NCBI GenBank assembly: GCA_904066235.2
Contig: CAJFCV020000006.1
Location: forward strand, 2,418,001-2,482,000
DNA: 64,000 nucleotides
Direction: 5' to 3'
Source: Bursaphelenchus xylophilus
Taxonomy: Eukaryota; Nematoda; Chromadorea; Rhabditida; Aphelenchoididae
Shown here: in pieces, positions 47,921-59,161 of the stretch
How the letters are laid out: each line of letters begins with the position of its first letter
Position numbering within the stretch: position 1 is the stretch's first letter
Notes under the pieces: model-generated
The model's database searches: none
The model's input: only the letters and a program-made list of their open reading frames with translations
What the model was told of the DNA's origin: nothing
Position numbers and translations under genes: made by a program

Positions 47921-49196
47921 CAGGGTGGCCCAAAAAAATGGAAACTTTTTTCCATGGGTCCTGCCGCGAAAACCTTGAGGTGCAGCCAAATAATTTTTTC
48001 ACTGTTAAATTCTCCGTATTTTTTAGCCCTAGGTGTTTTATTTTCATGCCCATATCGCTTGGGTAACATGTTTTTTATGAATGTCAAACAAAGGGACCTC
48101 GATCTCCGACTTGTTTCGGCAAGAAAAAGGACCGTGTGAGGTTGATAAATTACTCGGTGTAGCAAAAACTGTTATGCCAAAAGCCACCAAACAACTCAAC
48201 GGAATAGTCCGCAATGTTACGCGTTCGGGAAGTCGAAAAAAGTGCACCTTGAAAGCTTCTGCCAACCTTGAGATCATCAAAAAGCGAGTGAAGCGAAATC
48301 TGATGGTGTCCATGAAAAAGATTGCCCGAGAGACCGTAATCAACAGAACAACTATCTGCCAAATGGCCAAAAATGTACAGCAGCTCAAGCCTTACAGGCT
48401 CCAAAAAGTTCAGCGCCCTACGGAAGACCACAAGTTAGCACGGCTCAAAAGACGTCAAAACATCAGGCGCACGCCGCTGCTTCGGGAATCAGAGGAGATC
48501 CTCTTCATGAATGAAACATAGCTCAACATTGAGCAGGTGTACAAACGCCAGAATGGCAGTAATTAGGCTGTTGACCGTCGTCAAGCATCCAACATCTTTG
48601 AACCCTGTCAAAACCTCTTCCGTCATGGCCTGGGGCAAAATTTTGCGCCAGAGGCAAGATATCCCCGGTTTTCGTGGTTAAAGATGTCAAACTCAACCGA
48701 AACGTCTACTATCGGAATTCTGGAGGTAGTGGTGCTTCCGTGGGCTTAGTAGCAATTTGTGGATGAAAATTTAACGTTCTCGCAGGATTCAGCCCCGGCC
48801 GAGAAAGCAAAAAGTGCACGGGGACAAAAATCTGCTGATTTCGCTACGTCTGCAAAATTGCCGCCTACTCGCCGGATCTGGATCGTATAAACTAAATTTT
48901 TTTTCCAATTAGAGGCGAACGCCTGTACTACACGCCAGAAAAGTTTGGGACCGCTATATAATCACTGCGCCAAGAACGGGACCGATTTCCCGAAAAAAAG
49001 CTGCGGCGTATCGCCCAAAATTTTCAGTCACGTTTGGCGCTCTATATTGCCGCGAACGGCAGATATTTCGCAACTGGCCGAACATGTTATTAACAATGTT
49101 GCATGGTAATGATATCGATAATTACTTTGGCAAAATTTAGGGAGTGAACCGAAATACAGCTATAAATATGAGTTTCCATTTTTTTGGGCCACCCTG
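47921..49196 (+). mobile_element. Tc1/mariner-type transposon, inactive copy
   Basis: The element is bounded by 26-bp perfect inverted repeats beginning CAGGGTGGCCCAAAAAAATG and flanked by TA on both sides (47919-47920 and 49197-49198). Length is 1276 bp, normal for a one-gene mariner. The interior encodes a decayed transposase on +. The high identity of the ends against the badly broken gene suggests that the ends were kept functional longer, or that the element was moved by a relative. Confidence 0.93.
48081..49080 (+). pseudogene. Broken mariner-like transposase
   Basis: The longest open stretch (48081-48521, 146 residues) has the helix-turn-helix region and ends LLRESEEILFMNET, where active relatives have ILFTDEK; the first catalytic Asp is replaced by Asn and a stop follows. 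Downstream, the reading frame shifts repeatedly: TSSVMAWGKI (about 48615) matches the SVMVWG block, and SRLALYIAANGRYF (about 49030-49070) matches the usual C-terminus. The protein therefore cannot be made intact. Confidence 0.88.
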
Positions 49197-50329
49197 TAAA
49201 ATTAAAAAAAATTTCAAAATTTTGATCATCACGTCATCAAAAAAAAAAATTTTTTTACAAAACAAAACTTTAAAATGTAAAAAAATCATTTATTATAATG
49301 CCAGAAACAACTTTTGTTCAAGCAGTTTGCAAGCTGAACACAAGTTGCGGAGAAATTTAAAAAAATATGCTCAAGGGTAAAAGTCATGGTCAAATGCAAT
49401 ATAAGCTCAAAATTCACCGGATTCGAGCATTTTTTTGCTGGAAAAATTTCGGAATACTTTGCTGGACATACAGCAGTGCTTGCATATATAAGTACATGAG
49501 TTTAAAGGGTAGCTCAACAAGGCCAAAGTTCATGTTTCCCCGGTACCTGAGCTGTGGACCAAAAATTGAAAAAAAAAAACAAAAAATTTGTTTTCCGCAG
49601 AAAGCAAAGATGCTATCAGATTGTCGCAAAATGATTTGCAAACTATTCTACAGCCTTTATGATCACCTCGGCGACATAAAAACAAAAGAAATCCTAAAAA
49701 ATCACAAAATTTTCGAAAAAATCGAAAAATTTTACAAAAAATCTCAAAAAACTTGCAAAATGTTGCTGACTAATAGACCAATCACATTTAAAAAAATTCT
49801 CGGAAAGATGACGATGTTCCCTGAGACAGTAAACTAACAGAAAACATCGATATTCCCCATTTTTCCGCCCTCAAATTCCAAAAACCACCTCAAAAATTCA
49901 AAATGATGAAAACCCCTCAAAAATCGCTTCAGACTCCCTCAACCCCGCATATTCCCCTCACCAATTCCTGAACACTGCCCTGAACCAGTCGATTCGGTGG
50001 AACACGAGTTCCTCCATTGGAATAATTAGTAAAGTTGCGTCTAATTAAAGAACCGATCTCGCGCAATTATCGCAAAAAACATTTGGAAATGGAGCCGCCA
50101 CGCCTAAGGAAGAGGGGGGAAAGGCGTTTGATTGATGAATATCAGCAGTGGACATTGGGCGAACTTCATTTTTTGCTTGTCGCCTCGGGGCACAAAATGA
50201 GGCCATCTGCGCCAGCTGAGGTCGTAAACTTGGAATCGAATTAGAACAACGTTTTCGAGGTGCCTTACGGGTTTGATGAGATTGGGTGGAGGTCAGATGT
50301 CGGTAGAGGTCATTTTGGAGCGCCTCAGG

Positions 50330-50920
50330 GATTCGTGGTGAGAGACAGAAATGGATGGAGGAATGAAAGAAAATGGTGGATAAACGTATCCAAACAGCCG
50401 TATATATGGTTAAAAGGCTCCCGAATGTCGTATTTTTGACAAAACAGATAATTTTGTGACCATCTCCAGAAGTTGTCAGGTTTTCGTCATGGGACTCAAA
50501 ATTGATCAAGGGATGGAGGAAAATGGTGAATACACATATCCAAATGCAGTTGCGATGGTAAAAACAATCTCCAAAGTAATATTTTTTGCCAAAGACATTA
50601 TTAGGACCATTTCCAGGGGTTCTCAGGTTTTCGTGGTGGGACACAGAACTTAATGAAGGAATGGAAGAAAATGATGGATAAACGTATATAAACAGAAGTT
50701 ACAATAATAGCAACACCCCCTGGTGTCGTAGTTTTGGCCACAGATAATTTTGTGACCATTTCCAGGAATTATCAAGTCTTCGTGGTGGGACCCAAATTGT
50801 AAAAAAGACAGTTTACAAAGCTGAAAGACCTTTTTCAAAGGTCCAAATAGCTTCTATAACTATGACTTATACATTCTAAGTTATCTCTGAGCATATTAAA
50901 GTTTTCGTGGTGGGAATAAA
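50330..50920 (+). repeat. Tandem repeat of about 147 bp
   Basis: The mark (T)TCGT(G/C)(G/A)TG(G/A)GA recurs near 50331, 50483, 50629, 50778 and 50901, and the (T/A)(G)GACCAT(C/T)TCCAG mark at 50457, 50603 and 50752 (steps 146 and 149). Units are diverged. The same TCGTGGTGGGAC word is in the eat-20-like palindrome near 45508. Confidence 0.8.
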
Positions 50921-52726
50921 AATCAAAAAAAAACCCATAAAAATCCATAAAAAATTCCCAAATTAAAGCAAAAATAAAGTCGTTCCGAAGACGTGGCTCA
51001 CCAATTTGCGGAAGCCCTTAAACCGGGGGGTTTTCTCTCAAATTTGTCAATCGGTAAAAAGGAGCGGAAAAAAAACGAGCCAGTGACTCATTAATTGGGG
51101 TCAAACTGCTCAAAGATACCACAAACAACGGAGGGTCGTTCGATCAGCGGTTCACAATATGCCCTCCGGAATTGGATTCGATTAGGGAAATCGACCGGAA
51201 ATTTGTTTTTCTGGGGGGAAATTTGATTAGTTGTAAATTTTAGGGGAGATTTTTAAGTCTTTTTTTACGGTAATCAATGATATTGGATATGGAAAAAAAA
51301 TGTTGGAGAAGAAAGATGGAGGTAAAAGACGAATATTCCAGCTTTGATATAATAAAATAAATTCAAAAAATAGATGAAAAAAATCGAAAATCATCAAAAT
51401 CATCATCAAAGTTCAAAAAATCCCGTTTTCTGTCAAAAAATTCTATAAAATAACGCAAAACCCCTTGGAAAAGAAAGAAAGAAGAAGAATACAAAGTTTC
51501 ACCACGACGAAACTAACAAAATAACCGAAAATAATCGAAAACGGAGTAATTTTCCCCCCAAAAAAAGCCCCCGAAAACCGCTGTCGATCCGCTTTCGCCT
51601 GAAGGGCTGAGCCGCCCAAAAGTTCATGGCTAATCGTTCGGAATGAGATGGAGCTTCGCAAAAAAAAAGAAAGAACTTCCTGCGCGCGGCTTTAAACCCC
51701 TCGAATTTCGATCGCACTTGAGCAGAATAGCAAGGGGACTGAAGTCTGAGGAATGACCGCAATTCCAAAATTTGGAGTTTAATGACCATTCCTGGATTTC
51801 CAGGGCGAACTCACCGTAACCCGCTATTGTTCGATGAGGCTGGGAATGGTGGACTAGGAGAGGAGGGCTGGAATGAGCTGAGAAAATGGGCAAAAATTGG
51901 GAGAGAGCGGTTGAATTGGGATTTAGGTCATATTGGAGTAGATGGGAGAGAAACATAGGGAAAGAGGTAAAATACGGCGAAGTAAGAGGCTCCTAACATT
52001 CTTGCTAGTTGAAGCCGGGAGTGTCAGAAGGCCTTATGAACAATAAAACGTAAGAAAATACTTCAATTTCTTATGTTTTACTTCGTTTCAAAAGTAGGTC
52101 TTACAAAAGACCATCAATAACATAAATAGATGAAAATTCTAGCTAAAACAGCATCAGAGATCAAATCTACATTTCAAAATAGACGCATTACACCTCTGAG
52201 CTTCTAAAAAAACTCAAAAGACAACTATAATTACAAAGGAACCTTTTAAAATCGCTTTTTATATTACCCATCACCCAGCTGATGACCAATCTCAAAATTA
52301 AGCCCAATTCTCTAAATCTTCACCATTACAGTAACCAAAAGGCCCGAAAAATTATCTCAGGACCTCATTCAACCTTCTCCTTTCGTCCGATCTGCTCTTT
52401 CGACCTCCGCAGCCCTCAGGCAATCAAATCCCGCCTCACGCGAGTATCGAATTTCCCTAATTAACCAGTAATCAAAATCGAAACATGACCCGATTTGTTT
52501 AATTTCGGGTTCGATCCGGCTTTTCTCGAGTTTGTTTAGAAGCCCGCTCCGCTTTTTTTTTCATTAAACGCTCAATTTGTTTTGGAGCCCCAGGTCACGG
52601 CTTCGTATCGAATTTATTTGCGGTTTTTTTGCGAAATTTTTGAGTGGGATCAGCTGAATTGCGCATCAAAGAGCAAAATGCGATCAAGGATATGATTAGA
52701 TATACTGCAAGTATTCAAAAAATTAA

Positions 52727-53090
52727 ATTCCCGCCAATATTGGCATTCTGTTCTATGGGCAAAAAGAGGTCTAAAACAACTAAAATTAGATAAAATAAAG
52801 CTTGGAAATATTTGAGATATCTTTATAAAGCAATTTCCGGCCCATAACCAGCTCAAAAGTTTGAATTCCCGCCAATTTTGGCATTCTGTTTAAAGCGCAA
52901 AAAGAGGTCAAAAACAGCTAAATTTAGCTAAAATAGGGCTTTGAAATACTTAAAACACCTTTAAAAACGCTTGGTGTGGCTTAGACTTTTCAAAAATCCT
53001 AATTCCCGCCAATTTTGGCATTCTGTTTAAAGGGCAAAAGGAGGTCTAAAACAACTAAAATTAGCTAAAATAGAGCTTGAAAATAACCAA
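52727..53090 (+). repeat. Tandem repeat of about 137 bp
   Basis: ATTCCCGCCAAT starts at 52727, 52865 and 53002 (steps 138 and 137). Each unit continues TTGGCATTCTGTT, AAAAGAGGTC and an AACTAAAATTAGATAAAAT-type block. Confidence 0.86.
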
Positions 53091-53449
53091 AATTTCTATA
53101 TTTAGTATTTTTTCATTGCATAATACAGAAAAAATTTAAAAAAATCCCATATTTTTACTTTTGAAAATCCCAGAAATTATTCCCTTTTCAAAAATTTTGG
53201 GTATTCCGCCTACAAAAAAGGCAAAATTTTTATCTCCAGTTCCAATCGACATTCCTTCAGAGGCCGTGTCGTTGGAGGCCATCCGCTCGAAAAACGTCTT
53301 TTTGACCATTAAAATTCGCTCATGCGATCAGTTTTCAAGGTGAGCCTGGGCTTGGCGTTGGCGCTTCTGACGCAATTAGCTTTTTCTTGAGAAGGGCGGA
53401 AGAACAAGCGGAATTATGAGGGTTAGAGAGGTTTGGACGAAATGTCAAA

Positions 53450-53960
53450 AATAAATATATTTTTTTATTTTTGGATGGTGAATTTTTTTAATTTCAAGGG
53501 TTCAAAAAAACAAAAATAAAAAAAAAACGGAAAAAATTAAATAAAAAAAAGAAATTTGTTTTTTTTAAATCAATATATCTAAAAAAAAGAAAAAAAAAAT
53601 TGAAAAAAGCAAAAAAAAAAATCAAAACGAAAAATTTTTATTTTAAGACCGTAATGCACAAATTCCAAAAAAAAAATCCGTTAAAATTGAAATACTATCC
53701 ATGTTACAACTTGTTTTGGGCGAAATGTCCAAAATAAGTATAAGATTTTTTGTTTTTCGAGGTTTGCTTTGGAAAATTTTTTATTTCAAGAGCGTGTTTT
53801 AGCTTCATTTTTTATTCGGTAAAAGCCAAAAATCCATCAAAAATCAAAAAAAAAAAAAAAAAAAAAAAAATAAAATAAATAAATAAAAAAATTCGTATTT
53901 TAAATCAAAATTTCTCTTTTCAAAAAAAAGAAAAAAAAATAAATTTTTCAATGCAAAAAA
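53450..53960. repeat. Low-complexity A-rich region
   Basis: Includes an A-run of about 28 followed by TAAAATAAATAAATAAA near 53850-53890. No coding signal. Confidence 0.8.
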
Positions 53961-54405
53961 ATCTTAACAAATTCCAAAAAAAAACTCGCTCAAAATCCCT
54001 CAATACTAACCCCATTTCCCACAAAAAAAATCTCCAGCAAAAGGGCTCGTTTTTATTTTTCGAATCGCGAAAAGAAACCAAAGTAGAACATACGCCTATG
54101 ACCTTTGTGGAAAGTAAAAAGAAGAGAAAAGAATGGAATGGCACCCTCGCCTGCCCTTCTTCTGCAGGTACCCACTTACTGCAGCGGTTTTTCGGTGGGG
54201 GAACGCCGGATAAACAAAAGTCGCGGGGGGATAAAAAATGGATGCGCGAGGGGGCGATTAGCGGCGCGAAAAACTGCTGTGTGCAGCTTCTGCTAAATTT
54301 TTGAAATTTTTTGGGGTAAATATTGATGATAAGATATAAAAATCCGTCTAAAAGATAAAAACATTATTTTTGAAAAAATTGATTTTTTTTTTTTTTTTTA
54401 AATTA

Positions 54406-54775
54406 CCTCAAGTGCAACGCTCAGATTTTCCTTAAATTTTGCACACGCTCTAGGCATAGACTACATATCAATTCCTGAAAGTTTTAGCCCGCGCTTTGCA
54501 GCCGCAGCCGAGAAATCAGACTATCTTCAGAGAGAGTACGCAAAATGCGGAGCGCGGTCAGAGAGGAAAAACTCTTTTTTGCCCATATCTTTGCCACTTT
54601 CATGCGGAAAAAATTGATTTTTTGTGGAAACATCACTCTCTACGGTAGAAATAGCCAAACAACTTTTCATGCCAAAATTCGCAAAAAAAATTTATTTTTT
54701 GACAAAAAATCTCGGCTGTTTCTGCAAGACGAGCTAGAAGTCCGCACGTTTTATAAAAATGGAGCACTTCTCCTA
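54406..54775. mobile_element. Family C element, TTA flanks
   Basis: Left CCTCAAGTGCAACGCTCAGA, right TGGAGCACTTCTCCTA, flanked by TTA (54403-54405, 54776-54778); internal TAGCCCGCGCTTTGCAGCCG block as in other copies. Confidence 0.8.
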
Positions 54776-55505
54776 TTAACTTTTAAAAACATGTGATGAG
54801 CCTCGTGAAAAACTACTGTTTAGAGCTTCAGCTGAATTTTTGGAAATTTTAAAGGTGAATATTTGTGATAAGAGGTTTAAAAAACGAAAAAAATGTGAAG
54901 AAATCGATTTTTTTAAAATTTTTTCTTTTCTTTTGCTGTTCAAAAGTACCCTCTTTGGCATTACCCTTATATTTTTTTTTATAATACAAAGGAGTCCTAC
55001 TACCGTTAAACCCAAAAAATGTCCAAATCGGACCCACATAGAATTTGTTATCGATCTTCAACAAAAAACAAAATTTTTTCCCCTCCAAAGTATCCCTTAC
55101 AAAACATCATTTTTACGACGTTTCCTCAGCGCAACGGCGTCAGGAAGGTCGGGCGAAACTGGCGTCTGAACCCTCGGAAAACGACAGATTCCCATTGCTC
55201 TTGACCCACTCTTCTTCATGCAATAATTGCGGAATCCGCCCTCGAAATAGAACCCTAAGCGACCGTCTTCGGGGCTAGCAATTACTCAAGACAATCACAC
55301 AATTACAGGAGCAAAGGAACCCGAAGACTTGACTTTTGTTGTCTGAGGATTAAGTGAGAGGCTGAGAAAGGGGATGAGTTAGGAAGGGGGTGGGGTAAAC
55401 GTTGAGGGAGAACGAAACTACATATAATTCCTATAATAATACAGTACGAGGAAAGTAACAAAGGAAGATTTAGAGTTTTTATGATAAAATTTTTTTAAAA
55501 TCTAA

Positions 55506-55951
55506 TAGGGAAATTCCAGGTACGACGCTCAGAATTTGATGAGAATTGGCACAAAATTTGGAAAATTGCGGTAGCTTTTCTGCTCGTCAATAGAAATGTG
55601 TCATATTTGGCACCAATATGCGTTAAGGTCCTACAAGTCATGTGCCAAAAAATTATTTCGGAAAATTTCCCCAATTTGGAAAAAAGTTGAAAAAAACCAA
55701 TTAAACCACTGAAAAACACTCATTTTAGATCACACTTTACAGGCATAGCCGAGGGCTTCAACGACACTTGCGCCAAGGGAGTACGCAAAATGCGGGGAGG
55801 GGTCGGAGGAAAAGCACTTTTTGGCCATGATATCTCGGCGGCGCCCGCAAAGCGCGAGCTAAAACTTTCAGGAATTGATATTCAGTCCATACCCGACGTG
55901 TGTACAAAATTTAAAGAAAATCTGAGCGTCGCACTTGGAGTAATTCCCCTG
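55506..55951. mobile_element. Family C element, TAA duplication
   Basis: Left TAGGGAAATTCCAGGTACGA, right CACTTGGAGTAATTCCCCTG, flanked by TAA at 55503-55505 and 55952-55954; 446 bp. Confidence 0.84.
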
Positions 55952-56399
55952 TAAAAAGCGAATATGTTTTCCCTTCCATGACTTGGGTATAATCTAACTT
56001 CGTAACAGCTACAAAACGCTCATCATCGTAAGACAAAACTTTTCTTTTCAACTCACCAAAATATCTTGATTGAGTCATATTCAACGCTTAGCTAAGCGTC
56101 AAAAGCATTTTTTTCAAAACATAATTTTGACTTTCAAAAATTTCTCCGCAATTTACGATTTTGTTTATAAAAATCAATGGAAAACGTTCAATTACTGTGG
56201 TCGAAAAGTCGGGCGGTTATAAACAAAGTACTTTCCCACCAAACGGGAATCAAAACGATACGCGAAAGGCGCAAAATAGTGGACTATAAACCATTTGTTG
56301 TCCCACGGGAGCGGCGAATTAACGGAGGAGAGAAGTTAGATTAACGGGGAGGGCGAGAAATTTGCATAAAATTTGGGGGGCTCCAAGACTTGTAGAATT

Positions 56400-57100
56400 A
56401 ACAGGAACGGCTCAGATTTTCTTTACATTTTGTACGCAACGCATGTTGGACCGCTTGGTTTTTCGTTTAATTTTACACACACATCAGGTCTAGGTCACAT
56501 ATCAGTTTCTGAAAGTTTTAGCCCGCGCTTTGCGGTGACAGCCGAGATATTCAACGTTCTTTGCGGCCAAGAGAGTACGCGAAATGCGGAGAGCGGTCAG
56601 GAAAAAACACTTTTTGGCCGTATCTTTGCCAGTTTTGTGCGGAAAAAGATGATTTTTTGTGGAAACATTACCCTCTACAGTAGAAACAAAGGTGTTCATA
56701 TAAGCGCTTAAAATTTTTTCCAAAATCGCGGTTGTCGGTGCTCAAAAGAGTCGACGCCCAAATCGAAAAATGAGCGGGAGAGAAAATATTACTTTGCCTA
56801 TATCTTGGCCGTTTTCGTGCGGAAAAATTTTAATTTTTTGTGGAAACATTACCCTCTATGGTAGAAATAAGTACGAAGCTTTTCACACCGAAATTCGCCA
56901 AAAAGAGTCAAATTTTTGCCAAATTTCAACCTAAAAAGCTCGGTCGTCTCTACAAAGCGCGAGTTAAGAGTCCCATACCTGACATACAAAAAATTGTTCT
57001 AAATCTTTTCCAAGTTTCATCAAATTCTGGGCGTTCCATTTGGAATGCTTCCCCTGTGAACAAAATTTGTAGGGCCAAGAAACTGTTTTTTCTGACCGCC
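56400..57100. repeat. Composite of family C segments
   Basis: Contains CAGATTTTCTTTACATTTTG at the left, then TAGCCCGCGCTTTGCGGTGA, GAGAGTACGCGAAATGCGGA, two CTCTA(C/T)(A/G)GTAGAAA blocks (near 56670 and 56855), and a right-side GTTTCATCAAATTCTGGGCG. Two elements seem merged. Adjacent to a family D copy. Confidence 0.7.
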
Positions 57101-57317
57101 TCACGTCAAACTGAGAGAGGCTCAGACGGGATAGGTTGGCAATCCGCCATAAAGGACCCAAAAAACTTTTAGTCGGGGAAGAAATGGGGATTTTTTTGGG
57201 GTGAGAGAGTACGTTTTTTCGCGTCTTTTTCTCTGACTTCTCTGTGAATTCAAGACGAAGTGTAAAAAACGATAGCGAAGAGTCTATTCCGGCCACCGGA
57301 CTCCTCAGTTTGACGTG
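57101..57317. mobile_element. Family D MITE
   Basis: TCACGTCAAACTGAGAGAGG to CTCCTCAGTTTGACGTGC; carries the same GTCTATTCCGG(C/T)CACCGGA block. Confidence 0.83.
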
Positions 57318-57936
57318 CGCCTCTCCTCATTTTCCATTGAACTTGGTCGTCAAAAATGATTGAATTTTTCGGCTTCTCGTTCAAACCATGAGCTAAAATT
57401 TTCGTATTTTAATCTTAGCCCTATACAGATTGCCAAAACAAAATTTAAAGCAAATCCGAGCTTTCCACCTCCAGAAATTCACTTTTCAAAGAAAACGAAC
57501 ACCTTCTGTCTAAAGTAAGGTAAATTTTTAAAGCCCATTAAACGAAAACTCCTTAAACATCATCCAAATCCCCCTTCAATACCCCGCATTCCTATTCAAA
57601 GCGTTCACTCACCCATCCCGCAGTCATAAACACCACCCCATCGGCTACGGATTTATAATATCCCAGCCCCACAAAACGTTTATTGCGCAAAAAGCGGGGA
57701 GGGGAGTTTTGCATAAAATGTCACAAAGGATTTAAAACTTTTTTTTCGTCCCTCGCCGATCCGATTTTATTGAGCGAAATGGAGTGAAGACGCGTTTATC
57801 GGTTGGGTGAATATCGAATTTGCTGTTCCGAGATGGCGCGCATCACAGATCGATGACCGCCCAAATGTGTTGAGTGATGACTGGAGGAGGCTGGAGGACA
57901 GAAAGAGGGGAATGACAGTTTGAAATGTGAAATTTA

Positions 57937-57973
57937 TCAGTCTGTCTGGAAAATAATGACCGCAATGTAGCTG
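57937..57973. mobile_element. Family A left-end fragment cut by a family C element
   Basis: TCAGTCTGTCTGGAAAATAA preceded by TA, then broken at position 57975 where a complete family C element begins; C is therefore younger here. Confidence 0.72.
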
Positions 57974-57974
57974 A

Positions 57975-58447
57975 CAGGGGAAGTACTCCAAGTGCGACGC
58001 TCAGATTTTCTTTTTTAAATTTTGCACACTTTGATGAAACTTGACACAAATTTAGAATAATTTTTTCTAAGATATATGCGAGAATCCTAGATCGCGCTTT
58101 GCAGAAACAACCGAGATTTTTAGATCGGAAGTCGGCCAAAATTTAGGACTTTTTTTCCGAATTTCGGCACGAAAAGTTTCATGCCTATTTCTACCGTAAA
58201 AAATAATTTTTCTACAAAAAATCATTTTTTTCCGCACGAAACCAGCAAAGTTATGGCCAAAAAGTGTTCTCCTTTCTGACCGCTCTCAACGTTTAGCGTA
58301 CTCTCTCGGCGGCAAAGGTGGTTCAATATCTCGGTGCCGCTTGTAAAGCGCGAGCTTGGACGGAATCAAGTTGATACCGAGTCTATGCCCGACGAATGTG
58401 CTAAATTTAAAGAAAATCTGAGCGTTGCACTGGGGGTACTTCCCTTG
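57975..58447. mobile_element. Family C element, TGA duplication
   Basis: Left CAGGGGAAGTACTCCAAGTG, right GGGGGTACTTCCCTTG, flanked by TGA at 57972-57974 and 58448-58450; 473 bp; no coding capacity. Confidence 0.88.
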
Positions 58448-58450
58448 TGA

Positions 58451-59069
58451 ATAAGCATCGGGACAGCTAAGATTTTCAGAACTTGAAAGTGAAAGCGTGC
58501 CTTCCAAATTTCAACAAATTCTAAGGGCTGCTTTCCAAAAAATCGGTGTGCCAAAAAATTGCTTCATGCTGATATTCTGGACCTTTTACAGCAATTGGGC
58601 TTCTTAAAATTCCTGGCATGATCGGGAACCCGGCCTTGGACCAAAACTCCAAATTCGAGCCCAAAGCCCGGTAAAAACTAGGCCCAGCCGGATTGCCATG
58701 TCCTCCCGAACTCTTACAATCTACCCCAAACTCCAACCCAAACCCGACTTCTGTTGTATTATGCAGAATAAACCCGCGCAAACCCGACGTGGATTGTTTG
58801 TCATCATCAGCGTTTTTGTTTTTTATTTTCATAAGCTCTTATAATCACAGTGTTTACACCTCAGCGAAAGGAGAAGCGCGCAAAAGTAGGTGGTTGCAAC
58901 GCGGTCTTAAGTTTGTGAGCAAACGTTGAGACGTCGTTGGAGGTTTGGCTGGGGATCTGGAGCGCAGATGTGATTGGTTTGAAATAAAAGGTTGCATTTT
59001 CTGTGGCCACCCGTATTTTAACAGCATATTATTTAGCAAAGACCATATTTTAGATCATACTAACACAAC
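58451..59069. other. Intergenic 3' of the esterase-like gene
   Basis: No repeat family or open frame with family features; moderately balanced base composition. Confidence 0.5.
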
Positions 59070-59075
59070 TTTATT
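59070..59075 (-). terminator. Likely poly(A) signal of the esterase-like gene
   Basis: TTTATT on + (AATAAA on -), 87 bases past the stop at 59162. Confidence 0.55.
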
Positions 59076-59161
59076 ATGCCTGATCTTAAATATCTCATAA
59101 AACTGTCAAAAAAATATACAATACACAAAAAACCAGAGATCCTCTGGGACACCCAAAATAC

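Larger units (their letters stand above)
49199..54402. other. Intergenic between mariner and the 54-kb repeat block
   Basis: Besides the two tandem arrays and A-rich tract, I see no supported gene. A possible but weak exon pair lies at 53160-53340 (see rejected list). Confidence 0.5.

Noticed and set aside
53161..53343. Possible exon on + with a TTTTCAAG/GTGAGC donor, or on - starting MVKKTFFERMASND
   Set aside because: Both short, on opposite strands of the same segment, with no second exon or family match.
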